Shown: positions 25,622-35,197 of the stretch, piece after piece
Layout of the letters: every line of letters starts with the position of its first letter
Position numbering within the stretch: position 1 is the stretch's first letter
Program-made: the position numbers and the translations under genes
Notes under the pieces: generated by a model
What the model saw: the letters and a program-made list of their open reading frames with translations, nothing else
What the model was told of the DNA's origin: nothing
Database searches by the model: none
DNA from: Sphingomonadaceae bacterium 3R27E2-A
GTDB taxonomy: Bacteria; Pseudomonadota; Alphaproteobacteria; Sphingomonadales; Sphingomonadaceae
Assembly: GCA_005503165.1 (NCBI GenBank)
Contig: SCNT01000004.1
Span: 1-64,000 of the forward strand
Length of the DNA: 64,000 nucleotides
Direction of reading: 5' to 3'

Positions 25622-26185
25622 CTAGCCGTCGCGCGCCGCCTTGAGGAACAGGCCCGCCGAGAGCAGCCAGAGCGCGGTGAAGAGGCTGGTGCCGAGCACC
25701 GCCTCGTAAAGCCCCGCCGGTCCCGCCGAACCGAGCCCCGCGGCGAGCGCGGCGACGCCGATGCCGACCTGCACCGCGGCGGCGGCGGCCATCGCGCGCG
25801 CCATGCCCGCGGCGCGATAGCGGCCGATCGCCGATCCGGCGATGGCGACGAGCAGCACCAGCGCGAAGAGCAGGTTCCACGGATTGCCCTCGTCGCCGAG
25901 GAAACCCACCGCACCATTGACCCAGACGAGCATCAGCCCCGCGAGCAGCCCGAGCGCCGCGCCCGCGCGATAGGCGAGGTTGCGGCTCATATGCACCGCG
26001 ACCTCGAAGGTGCAGCCGACGATGCCGAACATCAGGGCCGCGAAGAGAAAATCGCCCGCGGTCCAGTCGACCTCGTCGGTGAACTGCATGGCGACCAGCG
26101 GCACCGCGAGCAGCGCGACCGCCGCGCCCCAGCCGATCGGTCGCCAGGGCATGCCGCTGCGTTTGCCTGTTTCGTTCGTCGTCAT
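25622..26185 (-). CDS. Hypothetical multi-pass membrane protein
   Basis: This 187-residue protein has about six hydrophobic helices (starting near WGAAVALLAVPLVAM and ending with LFTALWLLSAGLFL) and short loops. I recognise no catalytic motif. The ATG at 26185 was chosen since GGGAGG lies 10 nt upstream; a TTG 9 nt earlier is almost touching that site. It sits 100 nt upstream of the GMC oxidoreductase on the same strand and could be co-transcribed with it. Confidence 0.75.
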   Translation of the reverse strand: MTTNETGKRSGMPWRPIGWGAAVALLAVPLVAMQFTDEVDWTAGDFLFAALMFGIVGCTFEVAVHMSRNLAYRAGAALGLLAGLMLVWVNGAVGFLGDEGNPWNLLFALVLLVAIAGSAIGRYRAAGMARAMAAAAAVQVGIGVAALAAGLGSAGPAGLYEAVLGTSLFTALWLLSAGLFLKAARDG

Positions 26186-26282
26186 CGTCGTCAAACCTCC
26201 CGGATCATGGAGGCCCTGCCCTGCCCGCCCTTGCAGATGAGTGTCATGAGCAAAGGATGAGCAATCGCTGAAAAGCGCGGGT

Positions 26283-27191
26283 TCAGCGCACCGCGACGGT
26301 CAGATGGCCGATGCCGGCAATATGTTCGAGGCGGTCGCGGATCGCCGCGCAGGGCAGTCTGCCCTCGACCTCGACGATCGCGGCGTGCGCGCCGGGGCCG
26401 ACGCGCCAGACGTGGAGGTCGATAAGGCGCACGTCCATCGCCGCGACCTCGCGCCGCACCGCCTCGGCGATGCGCCCGTCGGTCTCGTCGAGCAGCACCG
26501 CGGCGGTGTCGCGGATGAGGCTCCACGACCAGCGCCCGATGACGATTGCGCCGACGATCCCCATCGCCGGGTCCATCCAGCGCCAGCCAAGATAGCGCCC
26601 CGCGAGCAGCGCGGCGATCGCGAGCACCGAGGTCAGCGCGTCGGCGAGGACGTGGAGATAGGCCGAGCGGAGATTATTGTCGTGGCCGTGGCTGTGATGA
26701 TGGCCATGGCCGTGATCGTGATCATCGTCGCGCCCGTGGCCATGGTCGTGGCCGCCCATCAGCAGCAAGGCGCTGACGATATTCACCGCGAGGCCGATCA
26801 CCGCGACGAGCGTCGCGCTGGCGAAATCGACGCGTTCGGGATCGATCAGCCGCAGAACCGATTCGACCGCGATGCCGATCGCGAAGAGGCCGAGGATCAG
26901 CGCCGAGGCGAAACCGGTCAGGTCGCCGACCTTGCCCGTGCCGAAGCTGTAGCGCGGATTGTCGCGGTGGCGCTTGGCATAGCCATAGGCGACCGCCGCG
27001 AGTCCCAGCGCGCCGGCATGCGTCGCCATATGGAAACCGTCGGCGAGCAGCGCCATCGACCCGGTGATGTAGCCCGCGACGATCTCGCCGACCATCATGA
27101 CGGCGGTCAGCGCGACGACCCACAGGGTGCGCCGCGCATTGTCGTCGTGCGACGCGGCGAGGAAATCATGATTATGCGGCGCGGCGGTCAT
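26283..27191 (-). CDS. dmeF: Cation diffusion facilitator transporter (DmeF-like)
   Basis: The 302-residue CDF efflux protein has six membrane helices. ADGFHMATHAG carries the metal-site residues of helix 2, and HVLADALTSVLA is the matching site in helix 5. The loop between helices 4 and 5 is very rich in His and Asp (GHDHGHGRDDDHDHGHGHHH), a metal-sensing or delivery loop typical of DmeF-like Co/Ni/Zn exporters. A C-terminal cytoplasmic domain follows. The ATG at 27191 is preferred to a TTG 9 nt upstream. The exact metal is uncertain. Confidence 0.88.
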   Translation of the reverse strand: MTAAPHNHDFLAASHDDNARRTLWVVALTAVMMVGEIVAGYITGSMALLADGFHMATHAGALGLAAVAYGYAKRHRDNPRYSFGTGKVGDLTGFASALILGLFAIGIAVESVLRLIDPERVDFASATLVAVIGLAVNIVSALLLMGGHDHGHGRDDDHDHGHGHHHSHGHDNNLRSAYLHVLADALTSVLAIAALLAGRYLGWRWMDPAMGIVGAIVIGRWSWSLIRDTAAVLLDETDGRIAEAVRREVAAMDVRLIDLHVWRVGPGAHAAIVEVEGRLPCAAIRDRLEHIAGIGHLTVAVR

Positions 27192-27268
27192 GCGGCTCAA
27201 TCGAATAGCATTTTGCCGCGGAGCGCAAGGTGGGTCGGCAGGAGACGTTCAAGGACCGTCCTCTATTT

Positions 27269-27347
27269 CCGTTTGTGTCGAGCGAAGTCGAGACACGCTT
27301 GGGAAGCGCTGCCTTCGACGTGTCTCGACTTCGCTCGACACGAACGG
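27269..27347. repeat. Intergenic palindromic repeat, family A copy 3
   Basis: Arms CCGTTTGTGTCGAGCGAAG (27269 onward) and the complement ending ACACGAACGG enclose a variable loop. It lies between glcB (3' end) and dmeF (5' end), so it falls in the leader of dmeF or the tail region downstream. Confidence 0.8.
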
Positions 27348-27384
27348 GATTTATGAGGCGGCTCGTTGGCCGCCCTCGCTGCCC

Positions 27385-29478
27385 CTAAGCCGCCTTCTTT
27401 TTCCGGCGATATTCGTGCAGCAACGGCTCGGTATAGCCCGAGGGCTGGGTCACCCCCTCGAAGATCAGCGCGCGCGCCGCCTGGTAGGCGATGCCGTCGG
27501 GGGCGAGCTTTTCGTAGAGCGGGTCGCCTGCGTTCTGCGCGTCGACCTTGGCCGCCATGCGCACCAGCGCGGCATCGACCTGCGCCGGAGTGCAGACGCC
27601 GTGGAGCAACCAGTTGGCGAGCGCCTGGCTGCTGATCCGCAGCGTCGCACGGTCCTCCATCAGGCCGACGTCGTCGATGTCGGGCACTTTCGAGCAGCCG
27701 ACGCCCTGGTCGATCCAGCGCACGACATAGCCCAATATGCCCTGGCAATTGTTATCGAGTTCGCGATTCAGCTCGGTCTCGCTCCAGTTGCGCCCCGTCG
27801 CGACCGGGATGTCGAGGAGCCGGTCGAGCGCCGGCACCGCCTCGCCCGCGATCTCGCGCTGGCGGGCGAAGACATCAACCTGGTGATAGTGGAGCGCGTG
27901 CAAGGTTGCGGCGGTCGGCGACGGCACCCAGGCGGTGTTCGCGCCGCTCTTCGGATGGCCGATCTTGGCGTCGAGCATCGCGCGCATCAGGTCGGGCATC
28001 GCCCACATGCCCTTGCCGATCTGCGCCTTGCCCGAAAGCCCGCAGGCGAGCCCGATGCGGACGTTGCGGTCCTCGTAGCTCGCGATCCAGTCGCTCGCCT
28101 TCATCTCGCCCTTCGGGATCATCGGCCCCGCGCGCATCGAGGTGTGGATCTCGTCGCCGGTGCGGTCGAGGAAGCCGGTGTTGATGAAGACGATGCGGTC
28201 CTTCACCGCATGGATGCACGCGGCGAGGTTGGCGCTGGTCCGGCGCTCCTCGTCCATCACCCCGACCTTGATCGTGTGCCGCGCGAGGCCGAGCATGTCC
28301 TCGACGGCGTCGAACAGCCGGTCGGTGAAGGCGCATTCCTCGGGCCCGTGCTGCTTGGGCTTGACGATATAGATGCTGCCGGCGCGGCTGTTCCTGAGCG
28401 TGCCGAGACCCTTCAAATCGTGGAGCGAGCAGAGGCTGGTGAACACCGCATCGCACAGGCCCTCGGGCGCTTCGGCGCCGTCGGCGAGCTTCACCATCGG
28501 CGTCGTCATCAGATGGCCGACGTTGCGCACGAACATGACGCTGCGTCCGGGCAGCGTGAAGGCGCCGCCATCGGGCGCGGTCCAGCCGCGGTCGGGTTCC
28601 ATCGCGCGGGTGACGGTCGCGCCACCCTTGGCGAACACCTCGGTCAGGTCGCCGCGCATCAGGCCGAGCCAGTTCGAATAGCCCAGCACCTTATCCTCGC
28701 CGTCGACCGCGGCGACCGAATCCTCGAGGTCGATGATCGTCGTGAGCGCGGCTTCGAGCAGCACGTCGGCGATGCCCGCTGGATCGGTCTGGCCGATCGC
28801 GCTGGCGGGGTCGATCATCAGCTCGATGTGGAGGCCGTTGTGCCTGAACAGCAGGCCGCCGTCCTTGCTGCCGACGAGCTGCGCCGGATCGGCGAGGTCG
28901 GGCGTGCCGCCGGTCCAGCCGGCCCAACTGCCCGACGCCAGCGGCACAGCCGCGTCGAGGAAGGCCTTGGCGCGCGCAATCACCGCGGCGCCGCGCGTCG
29001 CGTCGTAACCGCCGGGCATGGCCGGCGGCGCGTCGAGCGCATCGGTGCCGTAAAGCGCGTCATAGAGGCTGCCCCAGCGCGCGTTGGCGGCGTTCAAGGC
29101 GAAACGCGCGTTCAATGCCGGCACGACCAGCTGCGGCCCGGCCATCGTCGCAATCTCGGGATCGACGTTCGCGGTGCCGACCTGGAAGGGCGCGGGTTCG
29201 GGGACGAGATAACCGATGTCGCGGAGGAAGGCCTGATAGGCGGCGCCATCGTGCGGTTGCCCCGCGCGCTCGATATGCCAGGCGTCGATCTGCGCCTGCA
29301 GTTCCTCGCGCTTCGCGAGCAGCGCCGCATTTTCCGGAGCGAATCTGTTCAGCAGCGCGGCAAAGTCCGCCCAGAATCGGTTCGCGTCGAGCCCGGTGCC
29401 GGGCAGCGCGCGATCCTGCACGAAATCGACCAGCCGCGCATCGATCGACAGCCCGTGGCGGTCCAGAAATTCGGTCAT
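27385..29478 (-). CDS. glcB: Malate synthase G
   Basis: This 697-residue enzyme condenses glyoxylate and acetyl-CoA to malate in the cytoplasm. Diagnostic blocks include [15 protein letters not shown] (Mg site region), [14 protein letters not shown], the long [14 protein letters not shown] and [14 protein letters not shown]. The length is close to the usual 720 for isoform G. The ATG at 29478 gives [10 protein letters not shown]. No isocitrate lyase or glycolate genes are adjacent, so the gene seems to be transcribed alone. Confidence 0.96.
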   Translation of the reverse strand: MTEFLDRHGLSIDARLVDFVQDRALPGTGLDANRFWADFAALLNRFAPENAALLAKREELQAQIDAWHIERAGQPHDGAAYQAFLRDIGYLVPEPAPFQVGTANVDPEIATMAGPQLVVPALNARFALNAANARWGSLYDALYGTDALDAPPAMPGGYDATRGAAVIARAKAFLDAAVPLASGSWAGWTGGTPDLADPAQLVGSKDGGLLFRHNGLHIELMIDPASAIGQTDPAGIADVLLEAALTTIIDLEDSVAAVDGEDKVLGYSNWLGLMRGDLTEVFAKGGATVTRAMEPDRGWTAPDGGAFTLPGRSVMFVRNVGHLMTTPMVKLADGAEAPEGLCDAVFTSLCSLHDLKGLGTLRNSRAGSIYIVKPKQHGPEECAFTDRLFDAVEDMLGLARHTIKVGVMDEERRTSANLAACIHAVKDRIVFINTGFLDRTGDEIHTSMRAGPMIPKGEMKASDWIASYEDRNVRIGLACGLSGKAQIGKGMWAMPDLMRAMLDAKIGHPKSGANTAWVPSPTAATLHALHYHQVDVFARQREIAGEAVPALDRLLDIPVATGRNWSETELNRELDNNCQGILGYVVRWIDQGVGCSKVPDIDDVGLMEDRATLRISSQALANWLLHGVCTPAQVDAALVRMAAKVDAQNAGDPLYEKLAPDGIAYQAARALIFEGVTQPSGYTEPLLHEYRRKKKAA

Positions 29479-29608
29479 TGCAGCACCCTTTGGTTCGGCG
29501 CCAAGCGCCAGTGGACCCGGGGAGGAAAGGGCCGCCGCCCTATGCCGCGAAGCGCGCGGCTTGGCAATGGGGGTGGCAATGCGGACGGCGGGCCCTATAG
29601 GCCTGGGC

Positions 29609-30274
29609 ATGACCCCGCGCATGCTCCTCGCCGTCGCGCGCGTCCCCGGCGGCGGCGACCTCCGCCTGTTCCGGCGCGGCGCGGATTATTTCATCACGCT
29701 CGACCAGAGCGAACTCATGACCAGCCGCATGAGCGGGTCGGAGGAAGCGCTCGCCGAGATGGCCTGCGACCGGCTGCCCGGCAACCCCGCACCGCACCTG
29801 CTCGTTGGCGGCTATGGCATGGGCTTCACGCTGCGCGCTGCGCTTGCGCGGCTAAGCGCCGAGGCGCGGGTGACCGTCGCCGAGCTGGTGCCCGAGGTCA
29901 TCGAGTGGGCGCGCGGGCCGATGGCGGACCTGGCCGCGGGATGCCTGGACGATCCGCGCGTCAACGTTGTCCTGGAGGATGTCCGGGCGGTGATCGGCGG
30001 CGCGGCGCGGCGCTATGACGCGATATTGCTCGACGTCGACAACGGGCCCGACGGGCTGACGCGCGAGGGCAATGATCGCATCTACTCGATCGCCGGGCTG
30101 GCGCGCGCCAGGGCGGCGCTGCGCCCAGGCGGCGTACTCGCAATCTGGTCGGCCGCGCCCGACGCACGCTTCGCGCGGCGTTTGAAAGATGCGGGCTTCG
30201 CCGTCGAGGAAGTTCCCGTGCGCGCACGCAGCGGCGGCAAGGGCGGCCGCCATATCATCTGGTTCGCGCGCTAG
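29609..30274 (+). CDS. Spermidine synthase-like protein
   Basis: The 221-residue protein has the SAM-dependent aminopropyl/methyltransferase fold. [16 protein letters not shown] is the nucleotide loop, [15 protein letters not shown] the acidic second strand, and [15 protein letters not shown] the motif after strand 4. It lacks the N-terminal beta-domain of true spermidine synthases, so polyamine synthesis is doubtful and a methyltransferase-like role is possible. The ATG at 29609 was chosen; the frame is open upstream into the glcB 5' region. It is divergent from glcB. Confidence 0.75.
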   Translation: MTPRMLLAVARVPGGGDLRLFRRGADYFITLDQSELMTSRMSGSEEALAEMACDRLPGNPAPHLLVGGYGMGFTLRAALARLSAEARVTVAELVPEVIEWARGPMADLAAGCLDDPRVNVVLEDVRAVIGGAARRYDAILLDVDNGPDGLTREGNDRIYSIAGLARARAALRPGGVLAIWSAAPDARFARRLKDAGFAVEEVPVRARSGGKGGRHIIWFAR

Positions 30275-30371
30275 CCCGCTCAGCGCGCCGCCGCCGAGCG
30301 CCTGGCCCGCTTCTCGACCTCGCGAAAGGCGGGGGGTGCAAAAGCCCATTCCCCCTCGCTATAGCGGTTCG

Positions 30372-31583
30372 ATGACCACCCTCACCGCCTCCGAAAGCGC
30401 GACGCTCGACGTCGCCGCCGATGCGCCGATGCTCGCGCAGGTCGAGCGCTGGGCGGCAGTTAACAGCGGGACGGGCAACCTCGCGGGGCTGAAGACCGTG
30501 GCGGGGATGCTCGCCGATGCTTTTTCGGCGCTGCCCGGCGACATCCGCCTCGTCGCGCCCGATCCGGTCGAGAGCGTCGATGCCGCGGGCCAGATCCGCA
30601 CGACGCAGCGCGGCGACCATCTGCACCTGCGCGTGCGGCCCGAGGCGCCGGTGCAGTTGTTGCTCACCGGGCATATGGACACGGTGTTCGCCGCCGACCA
30701 TCCGTTCCAGACTTTGCAATGGCGGGAGCCCGGCGTGCTCAACGGGCCGGGGACCGCCGACATGAAGGCGGGGATTGCGGTGATCCTCGCGGCGCTGACC
30801 GCGCTCGAAGCCTCGCCGCTTGCGGGCCGCGTCGGGTACGACGTGATGATCAACAGCGACGAGGAGACGGGCAGCCACGCCTCGGCCGCGCTGATCGCCG
30901 AGCTCGCGCGGGGCAAGACCGCCGCGCTCACTTATGAACCCGCGCTGCCCGACGGCACGCTCGCGGGCGCGCGGCCGGGGAGCGGCAACTTCAGCGTTAC
31001 CGTCCACGGGCTGTCGGCGCACGCCGGGCGCAACCCCGACGAGGGGCGCAACGCCTTGCTCGCCGCCGCCGACCTCGCGCTGCGGCTCGCCAGGCTCAAG
31101 TCGCCCGAGCTCAAGGTCAATCCGGCGAAGATCGACGGCGGCGGGCCGAACAATGTCGTGCCCGACAGCGCGATCCTGCGCGTCAATATGCGCCCCTCGA
31201 CCCCCGAGGCGATGGTCGCGGCCGAGGCGGCGATGCGCGATGCGATCGCCGCGGTGTCGCGCGAGCACGACGTGCATTGTCACCTCCACGGCGGCTTCAA
31301 CCGCCCGCCCAAGCCGCTCGACGCCGCGGCGACGCGGCTGTTCGAACTGGTGCGCAACTGCGGCGCCGCGCTCGGCCTGCCGCCGATCGGCTGGAATGCC
31401 ACCGGCGGCGTGTGCGACGGCAACAATATCGCGGCGTGCGGCGTGCCCGTGGTCGACACCATGGGCCCGCGCGGCGGCGCGATCCACAGCGCGGACGAAT
31501 TTCTGATCGTCGACAGCCTCGCCGAACGCGCGCAGCTGTCGGCGCTCACCATGATGAGAATAGCGGAACGGGGGATTGTGTGA
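30372..31583 (+). CDS. M20 metallopeptidase-type hydrolase of the AST operon
   Basis: This 403-residue di-zinc M20 enzyme is of the carboxypeptidase G2/ArgE/DapE kind. Metal and catalytic residues sit in LLTGHMDTVFA, GTADMKAG, NSDEETGSH and PRGGAIHSADEF. The lid-domain insert is present (GLSAHAGRNPDEGRN). Its stop overlaps the astA start (GTGA), so it is the first gene of the arginine succinyltransferase operon. That suggests it acts in the same pathway, for instance as desuccinylase of N-succinylglutamate in place of AstE; this is inference. Confidence 0.88.
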   Translation: MTTLTASESATLDVAADAPMLAQVERWAAVNSGTGNLAGLKTVAGMLADAFSALPGDIRLVAPDPVESVDAAGQIRTTQRGDHLHLRVRPEAPVQLLLTGHMDTVFAADHPFQTLQWREPGVLNGPGTADMKAGIAVILAALTALEASPLAGRVGYDVMINSDEETGSHASAALIAELARGKTAALTYEPALPDGTLAGARPGSGNFSVTVHGLSAHAGRNPDEGRNALLAAADLALRLARLKSPELKVNPAKIDGGGPNNVVPDSAILRVNMRPSTPEAMVAAEAAMRDAIAAVSREHDVHCHLHGGFNRPPKPLDAAATRLFELVRNCGAALGLPPIGWNATGGVCDGNNIAACGVPVVDTMGPRGGAIHSADEFLIVDSLAERAQLSALTMMRIAERGIV

Positions 31584-32581
31584 ATTATGTGATCCGGGCG
31601 GCGCGCCCAGGCGATCTGCAGAGCATTTACGAGATGGCGAAGCTGACCGGCGGCGGCTTCACCAACCTGCCCCCCGACAGACAAGCGCTGCGCGCCAAGC
31701 TCGAGCGCACGGAGGCGAGCTTTGCCTCGGACAAGGAATATCCGTCGGACGAGCTGTACCTCATGATGCTCGAGGATCTCGACAGCGGCGAAGTGCGCGG
31801 CACCTGCCAGATTTTCGGGCAGGTCGGCCAGCGCTGGCCCTTCTACTCCTATCGCATCGGCACCGACAGCAAGCATAGCGAGCAGCTCGGCCGCACCTTC
31901 CACGCGCAGGTGCTGATGCTGAGCAACGACCTCAACGGCGCGTCGGAGGTCGGCGGACTCTTCCTCCACCCCGCGGCGCGCGCCGGCGGGCTGGGGCTGC
32001 TGCTCGCGCGCTCGCGCTACCTGTTCATCGCGCGCCACCGGCCGCGTTTCGCCGACCGCATCCTCGCCGAGCTGCGCGGGGTGATCGACGAGGCGGGCGG
32101 CTCGCCCTTCTGGGACGGCGTCGCGGGCAAATTCTTCGGGATGAATTTCCAGGAAGCCGACCAGTTCAACGCGGTCCACGGCAACCAGTTCATCGCCGAC
32201 CTGATGCCCAAGCACCCCGTCTATATCGCGATGCTCAGCGACCATGCGCGCAGCGTGATCGGCGTCCCGCACCCCACCGGGCGCGCCGCGATGCGCATGC
32301 TGGAGAATGAGGGCTTCGCCTTCGAGAATTACGTCGACATCTTCGACGGCGGCCCGACGATGACCGCGCGCACCGACCAGGTCGCGAGCATCCGCGACGC
32401 CCGGCATGTCGAGGTGACCGGCGTTGGCGACGGCGGCGAGGATGCGCTGGTCGCGACCGGGCGGCTAGCGGACTTCCGCTGCTGTTTCGGCAAGGTCGGC
32501 GCCGACGGCACGATCGACGCCGACACCGCGCGCATCCTGGGCGTCGGCAAGGGCGACCAAATCAGCTGGATCGCGCGCTAG
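31580..32581 (+). CDS. astA: Arginine N-succinyltransferase
   Basis: The 333-residue enzyme performs the first step of the AST pathway: succinyl-CoA plus arginine to N2-succinylarginine. Family hallmarks are the start NYVIRAARPGDL, GLFLHPAARAGGLGLLLARSRYLFIA, and FWDGVAGKFFGMNF followed by FIADLMPKHPVY. The start is a GTG overlapping the previous stop by 4 nt, so it depends on translational coupling. AstB follows after a 122-nt gap that contains a palindromic repeat. Confidence 0.95.
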   Translation: MNYVIRAARPGDLQSIYEMAKLTGGGFTNLPPDRQALRAKLERTEASFASDKEYPSDELYLMMLEDLDSGEVRGTCQIFGQVGQRWPFYSYRIGTDSKHSEQLGRTFHAQVLMLSNDLNGASEVGGLFLHPAARAGGLGLLLARSRYLFIARHRPRFADRILAELRGVIDEAGGSPFWDGVAGKFFGMNFQEADQFNAVHGNQFIADLMPKHPVYIAMLSDHARSVIGVPHPTGRAAMRMLENEGFAFENYVDIFDGGPTMTARTDQVASIRDARHVEVTGVGDGGEDALVATGRLADFRCCFGKVGADGTIDADTARILGVGKGDQISWIAR

Positions 32582-32600
32582 GATAGGACGCAACGCTCTG

Positions 32601-32669
32601 GTGTTCCCCGGCGAAAGCCGGAGCTCATGGCGAGGGCGAAACGGGGCCCCGGCTTTCGCCGGGGAACAC
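32601..32669. repeat. Intergenic palindromic repeat, family C copy 1
   Basis: Perfect 21-bp arms (32601-32621 and 32649-32669) read GTGTTCCCCGGCGAAAGCCG and its complement. It sits inside the operon between astA and astB, where the RNA hairpin could affect relative expression. A second copy is at 49752-49839. Confidence 0.9.
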
Positions 32670-32703
32670 GGAACAATCGGGACGGGAGGGAGCCGTCAAT
32701 CTT

Positions 32704-33954
32704 ATGCTCATCGAGATCAATTTCGACGGTATCATCGGCCCGACGCACAACTACGCCGGCCTCAGCCGGGGCAATATCGCCTCGGCGAGCAATGCCGGCG
32801 ACGTGTCGCAGCCGCGCGCCGCGGCGCTGCAGGGCCTCGACAAGATGCGCCACAATCTGGCGCTCGGGCTGCCGCAGGGCTTCTTCACGCCGCTCGACCG
32901 GCCCGATGCCGCCTGGCTCGCGGTGCTGGGGACGACGCCGGAAGCCGCCGAGCCGCATCTGCGCGCGCAGGCCTGGTCGGCGTCGTCGATGTGGGCCGCC
33001 AACGCCGCGACGGTCTCGCCCGCGCCCGACAGCGGCGACGGCAAATGCCATCTCACCGTCGCGAACCTCGTCACCATGCCGCACCGCAGCCACGAGTGGC
33101 AGGGCACGCTGAAGCAACTGAAGCTCGCCTTCGCAAACCCCGCCTTCGCGGTGCACGGCCCCGTCCCCGCCCCCTTTGGCGACGAGGGCGCGGCGAACCA
33201 TATGCGGCTTTGCGACGGGCACGGCTCGGCGGGGGTCGAGATCTTCGTCTATGGGGTCGGCGGCGGGCGCTTCCCGGCGCGCCAGCATCTCGACGCGTCG
33301 AAGGCGATCGCGCGCCATCACCGGCTCGATCCCAAGCGCACGCTCTTCATCCGCCAGTCGGACGCCGCAATCCAGGGCGGCGCCTTTCACAACGACGTCG
33401 TCGCGGTGGCGAACGAGCGCGTGCTCTTCACCCACGAAACCGCCTTCCATGACCGCGAAGCCGCGCATGCCGAAATCCGCGCGGCGTTTCCCATGGTCGA
33501 GATCGTCGAGGTCCCCGCCGAAGCGGTGAGCCTGCCCGATGCGATCAAATCCTATTTGTTCAACGCCCAGCTCGTATCGCTGCCCGACGGCGGCGGCATG
33601 GGACTGGTGCTGCCGACCGAGGCGCAGGCGACCCCCGCGGTGTGGAACTGGCTGGAGGGAATGGTCGCGGGCAACGGCCCGATCCGCCGACTGCTGCCGG
33701 TCGATGTGCGCCAGTCGATGGCGAATGGCGGCGGGCCCGCGTGCCTGCGACTGCGCGTCGTCGCCGATCCGGCGACGGTCGATCCGCGCTTCATGGCCGA
33801 TGCGGATACGCTCGACCGGATTTCGGAGGTTGTGGCGAAGCATTGGCCCGAGGCGATCGCGGCGAGCGACCTGGGCTCGGCGGGGCTCACCGCGGATGTG
33901 CGGCGGGCGCGGGGGGCGCTGCTGACGGCGCTGGGTCTGGGCGAGCTGGCGTAG
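32704..33954 (+). CDS. astB: N-succinylarginine dihydrolase
   Basis: This 416-residue enzyme converts N2-succinylarginine to N2-succinylornithine with release of ammonia and CO2. The start GIIGPTHNYAGLSRGN is diagnostic. Catalytic residues are expected in QGGAFHNDVVAVAN (His) and GGGPACLRLRV (nucleophilic Cys). The length is slightly short of the usual 440. It ends the operon M20 hydrolase-astA-astB. The later enzymes AstC and AstD are not in the window. Confidence 0.95.
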   Translation: MLIEINFDGIIGPTHNYAGLSRGNIASASNAGDVSQPRAAALQGLDKMRHNLALGLPQGFFTPLDRPDAAWLAVLGTTPEAAEPHLRAQAWSASSMWAANAATVSPAPDSGDGKCHLTVANLVTMPHRSHEWQGTLKQLKLAFANPAFAVHGPVPAPFGDEGAANHMRLCDGHGSAGVEIFVYGVGGGRFPARQHLDASKAIARHHRLDPKRTLFIRQSDAAIQGGAFHNDVVAVANERVLFTHETAFHDREAAHAEIRAAFPMVEIVEVPAEAVSLPDAIKSYLFNAQLVSLPDGGGMGLVLPTEAQATPAVWNWLEGMVAGNGPIRRLLPVDVRQSMANGGGPACLRLRVVADPATVDPRFMADADTLDRISEVVAKHWPEAIAASDLGSAGLTADVRRARGALLTALGLGELA

Positions 33955-33999
33955 CCGGTCAGCGGCGACACGCTTTGGTCGCAAACCACCCCACAAATC

Positions 34000-34078
34000 C
34001 CGTTCGTGCCGAGCGAAGTCGAGACACGTGAAGGCGGGCGCAACTTCGGCGTGTCTCGACTTCGCTCGACACGAACGG
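34000..34078. repeat. Intergenic palindromic repeat, family A copy 4
   Basis: Arms CCGTTCGTGCCGAGCGAAG and its complement ending GACACGAACGG enclose a loop of about 25 nt. It lies between the convergent astB and a small membrane gene. A further 8-bp hairpin (GGTTCGGG at 34090-34097 with CCCGAACC at 34104-34111) follows directly; it has no T-run, so terminator function is unproven. Confidence 0.8.
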
Positions 34079-34118
34079 AAATGGAGGTTGGTTCGGGGTT
34101 CAACCCGAACCGCCAATC

Positions 34119-34556
34119 TCAGCGCAGCACACCCTTCGCCTTCATCGCGCGCGCATAGAAAATCAGCGCCAGCAGGATCACCCAGATGGTGATGCTGATG
34201 TACAGCGGCACCTCGCCCAGCGCCTCCTTGAACGCCGCGCCGTTCGCGACGAGCTGGTAATAGGTCACGCCGGCGAGCCCCACGGCGGACACGAGGAACG
34301 CTGTCAGCGCATGGCGCGAGCGGAAGAGCAGCAGCAGTGAGCCCAAGAACGAGCCGAAGCCGCCGAGCGCCCAGCAGATGTTCGACCAGGCCGGCGCGCC
34401 GAGCACCAGCGCGCGCTGCGCCTCGTTATATTGCGACAGCCAGGCCTCGCTCTGCATATTGGTCATCGTGAAATCGACCACGGGAAAGGCGTTCCACAGC
34501 AGCGACAATGCGCCGACGACCCACAGGTGCCACGGCGTCTTTACAGCGTCGGTCAT
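34119..34556 (-). CDS. Hypothetical four-helix membrane protein
   Basis: The 145-residue protein has four hydrophobic segments (near 9-28, 62-80, 84-103 and 118-136), with charged C-terminus ARAMKAKGVLR. No conserved catalytic motif is visible. It is the last gene of the TetR-controlled operon, 23 nt after the regulator gene, and so is a likely target of that regulator. Function unknown. Confidence 0.8.
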   Translation of the reverse strand: MTDAVKTPWHLWVVGALSLLWNAFPVVDFTMTNMQSEAWLSQYNEAQRALVLGAPAWSNICWALGGFGSFLGSLLLLFRSRHALTAFLVSAVGLAGVTYYQLVANGAAFKEALGEVPLYISITIWVILLALIFYARAMKAKGVLR

Positions 34557-34579
34557 GATCTTCTCCCCCTCCGGAAAAC

Positions 34580-35188
34580 TCAGGCGAAGCTACCAGATTT
34601 CGCGCCCGCCAGCAATGTGGTGATATAGTCGCGCAATACAGCGATGTTGCGGTCGAAATAGCCGATGTCGCGATAGGTGCGCGCCTGCATCACCGCGCCC
34701 TCCATCACCGTCAGCACGAACTCGCCGAGCGCCTTCGCGTCGCTCGCGGCGGGCAGGCGGTCGGCGGCCGCGTCGAAGCAGCCCGCGATGGCGGTGGACC
34801 AGTTGGTGAAGTTCGCCGCCATCAGCTCGCGCACCACCGGGTCGGGCTCGTGGATTTCGAGCGCGAGGCTGCCGATGGGGCAGCCGTAAGTGCAGTCGGT
34901 GACGATCAGGTGCGTGCGGTAACCCGCCAGCAGCGCGAAGATTTTCTCGATCGGGTCGTCGACGCCCTCCCAGTTGGGCGCGAGCAGCATCTCTTCGATC
35001 CCGTCGCGATAGAGCTCGAGCACGCCGACGAGCACGTCCTGCTTGCCGGGGAAGAAATGATAGAGGCTGCCCGAATGGACCTGGCTGCGCGACAATATGT
35101 CGCTGACCGAGGTGGAAAGATAGCCTTTCTCCCAAAACATCTCCATCGCGGTCATCAATATGCGGTTGCGCGTGTCGGCGGCGTTCAT
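34580..35188 (-). CDS. TetR/AcrR family transcriptional repressor
   Basis: The 202-residue regulator has an N-terminal helix-turn-helix (about 8-52: RNRILMTAMEMFWEKGY, then TSVSDILSRSQVHSGSLYHFF). A helical ligand-binding domain of TetR_C type follows, with GCPIGSLALEI at the dimer or ligand face. It lies 9 nt downstream of the DUF4287 gene and upstream of a small membrane gene. The perfect palindrome upstream of the operon (35779-35810) is the obvious operator, so autorepression is expected. The ligand is unknown. Confidence 0.92.
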   Translation of the reverse strand: MNAADTRNRILMTAMEMFWEKGYLSTSVSDILSRSQVHSGSLYHFFPGKQDVLVGVLELYRDGIEEMLLAPNWEGVDDPIEKIFALLAGYRTHLIVTDCTYGCPIGSLALEIHEPDPVVRELMAANFTNWSTAIAGCFDAAADRLPAASDAKALGEFVLTVMEGAVMQARTYRDIGYFDRNIAVLRDYITTLLAGAKSGSFA

Positions 35189-35197
35189 GGCGCTTTC

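Noticed and set aside
27190..30018. 942-codon plus-strand ORF across glcB
   Set aside because: Antisense to malate synthase G, whose motifs are all in place; no family resemblance on this strand.
34090..34111. Terminator for the small membrane gene
   Set aside because: A clean 8-bp hairpin exists, but it lacks a T-run on either strand, so it is mentioned only alongside the repeat.
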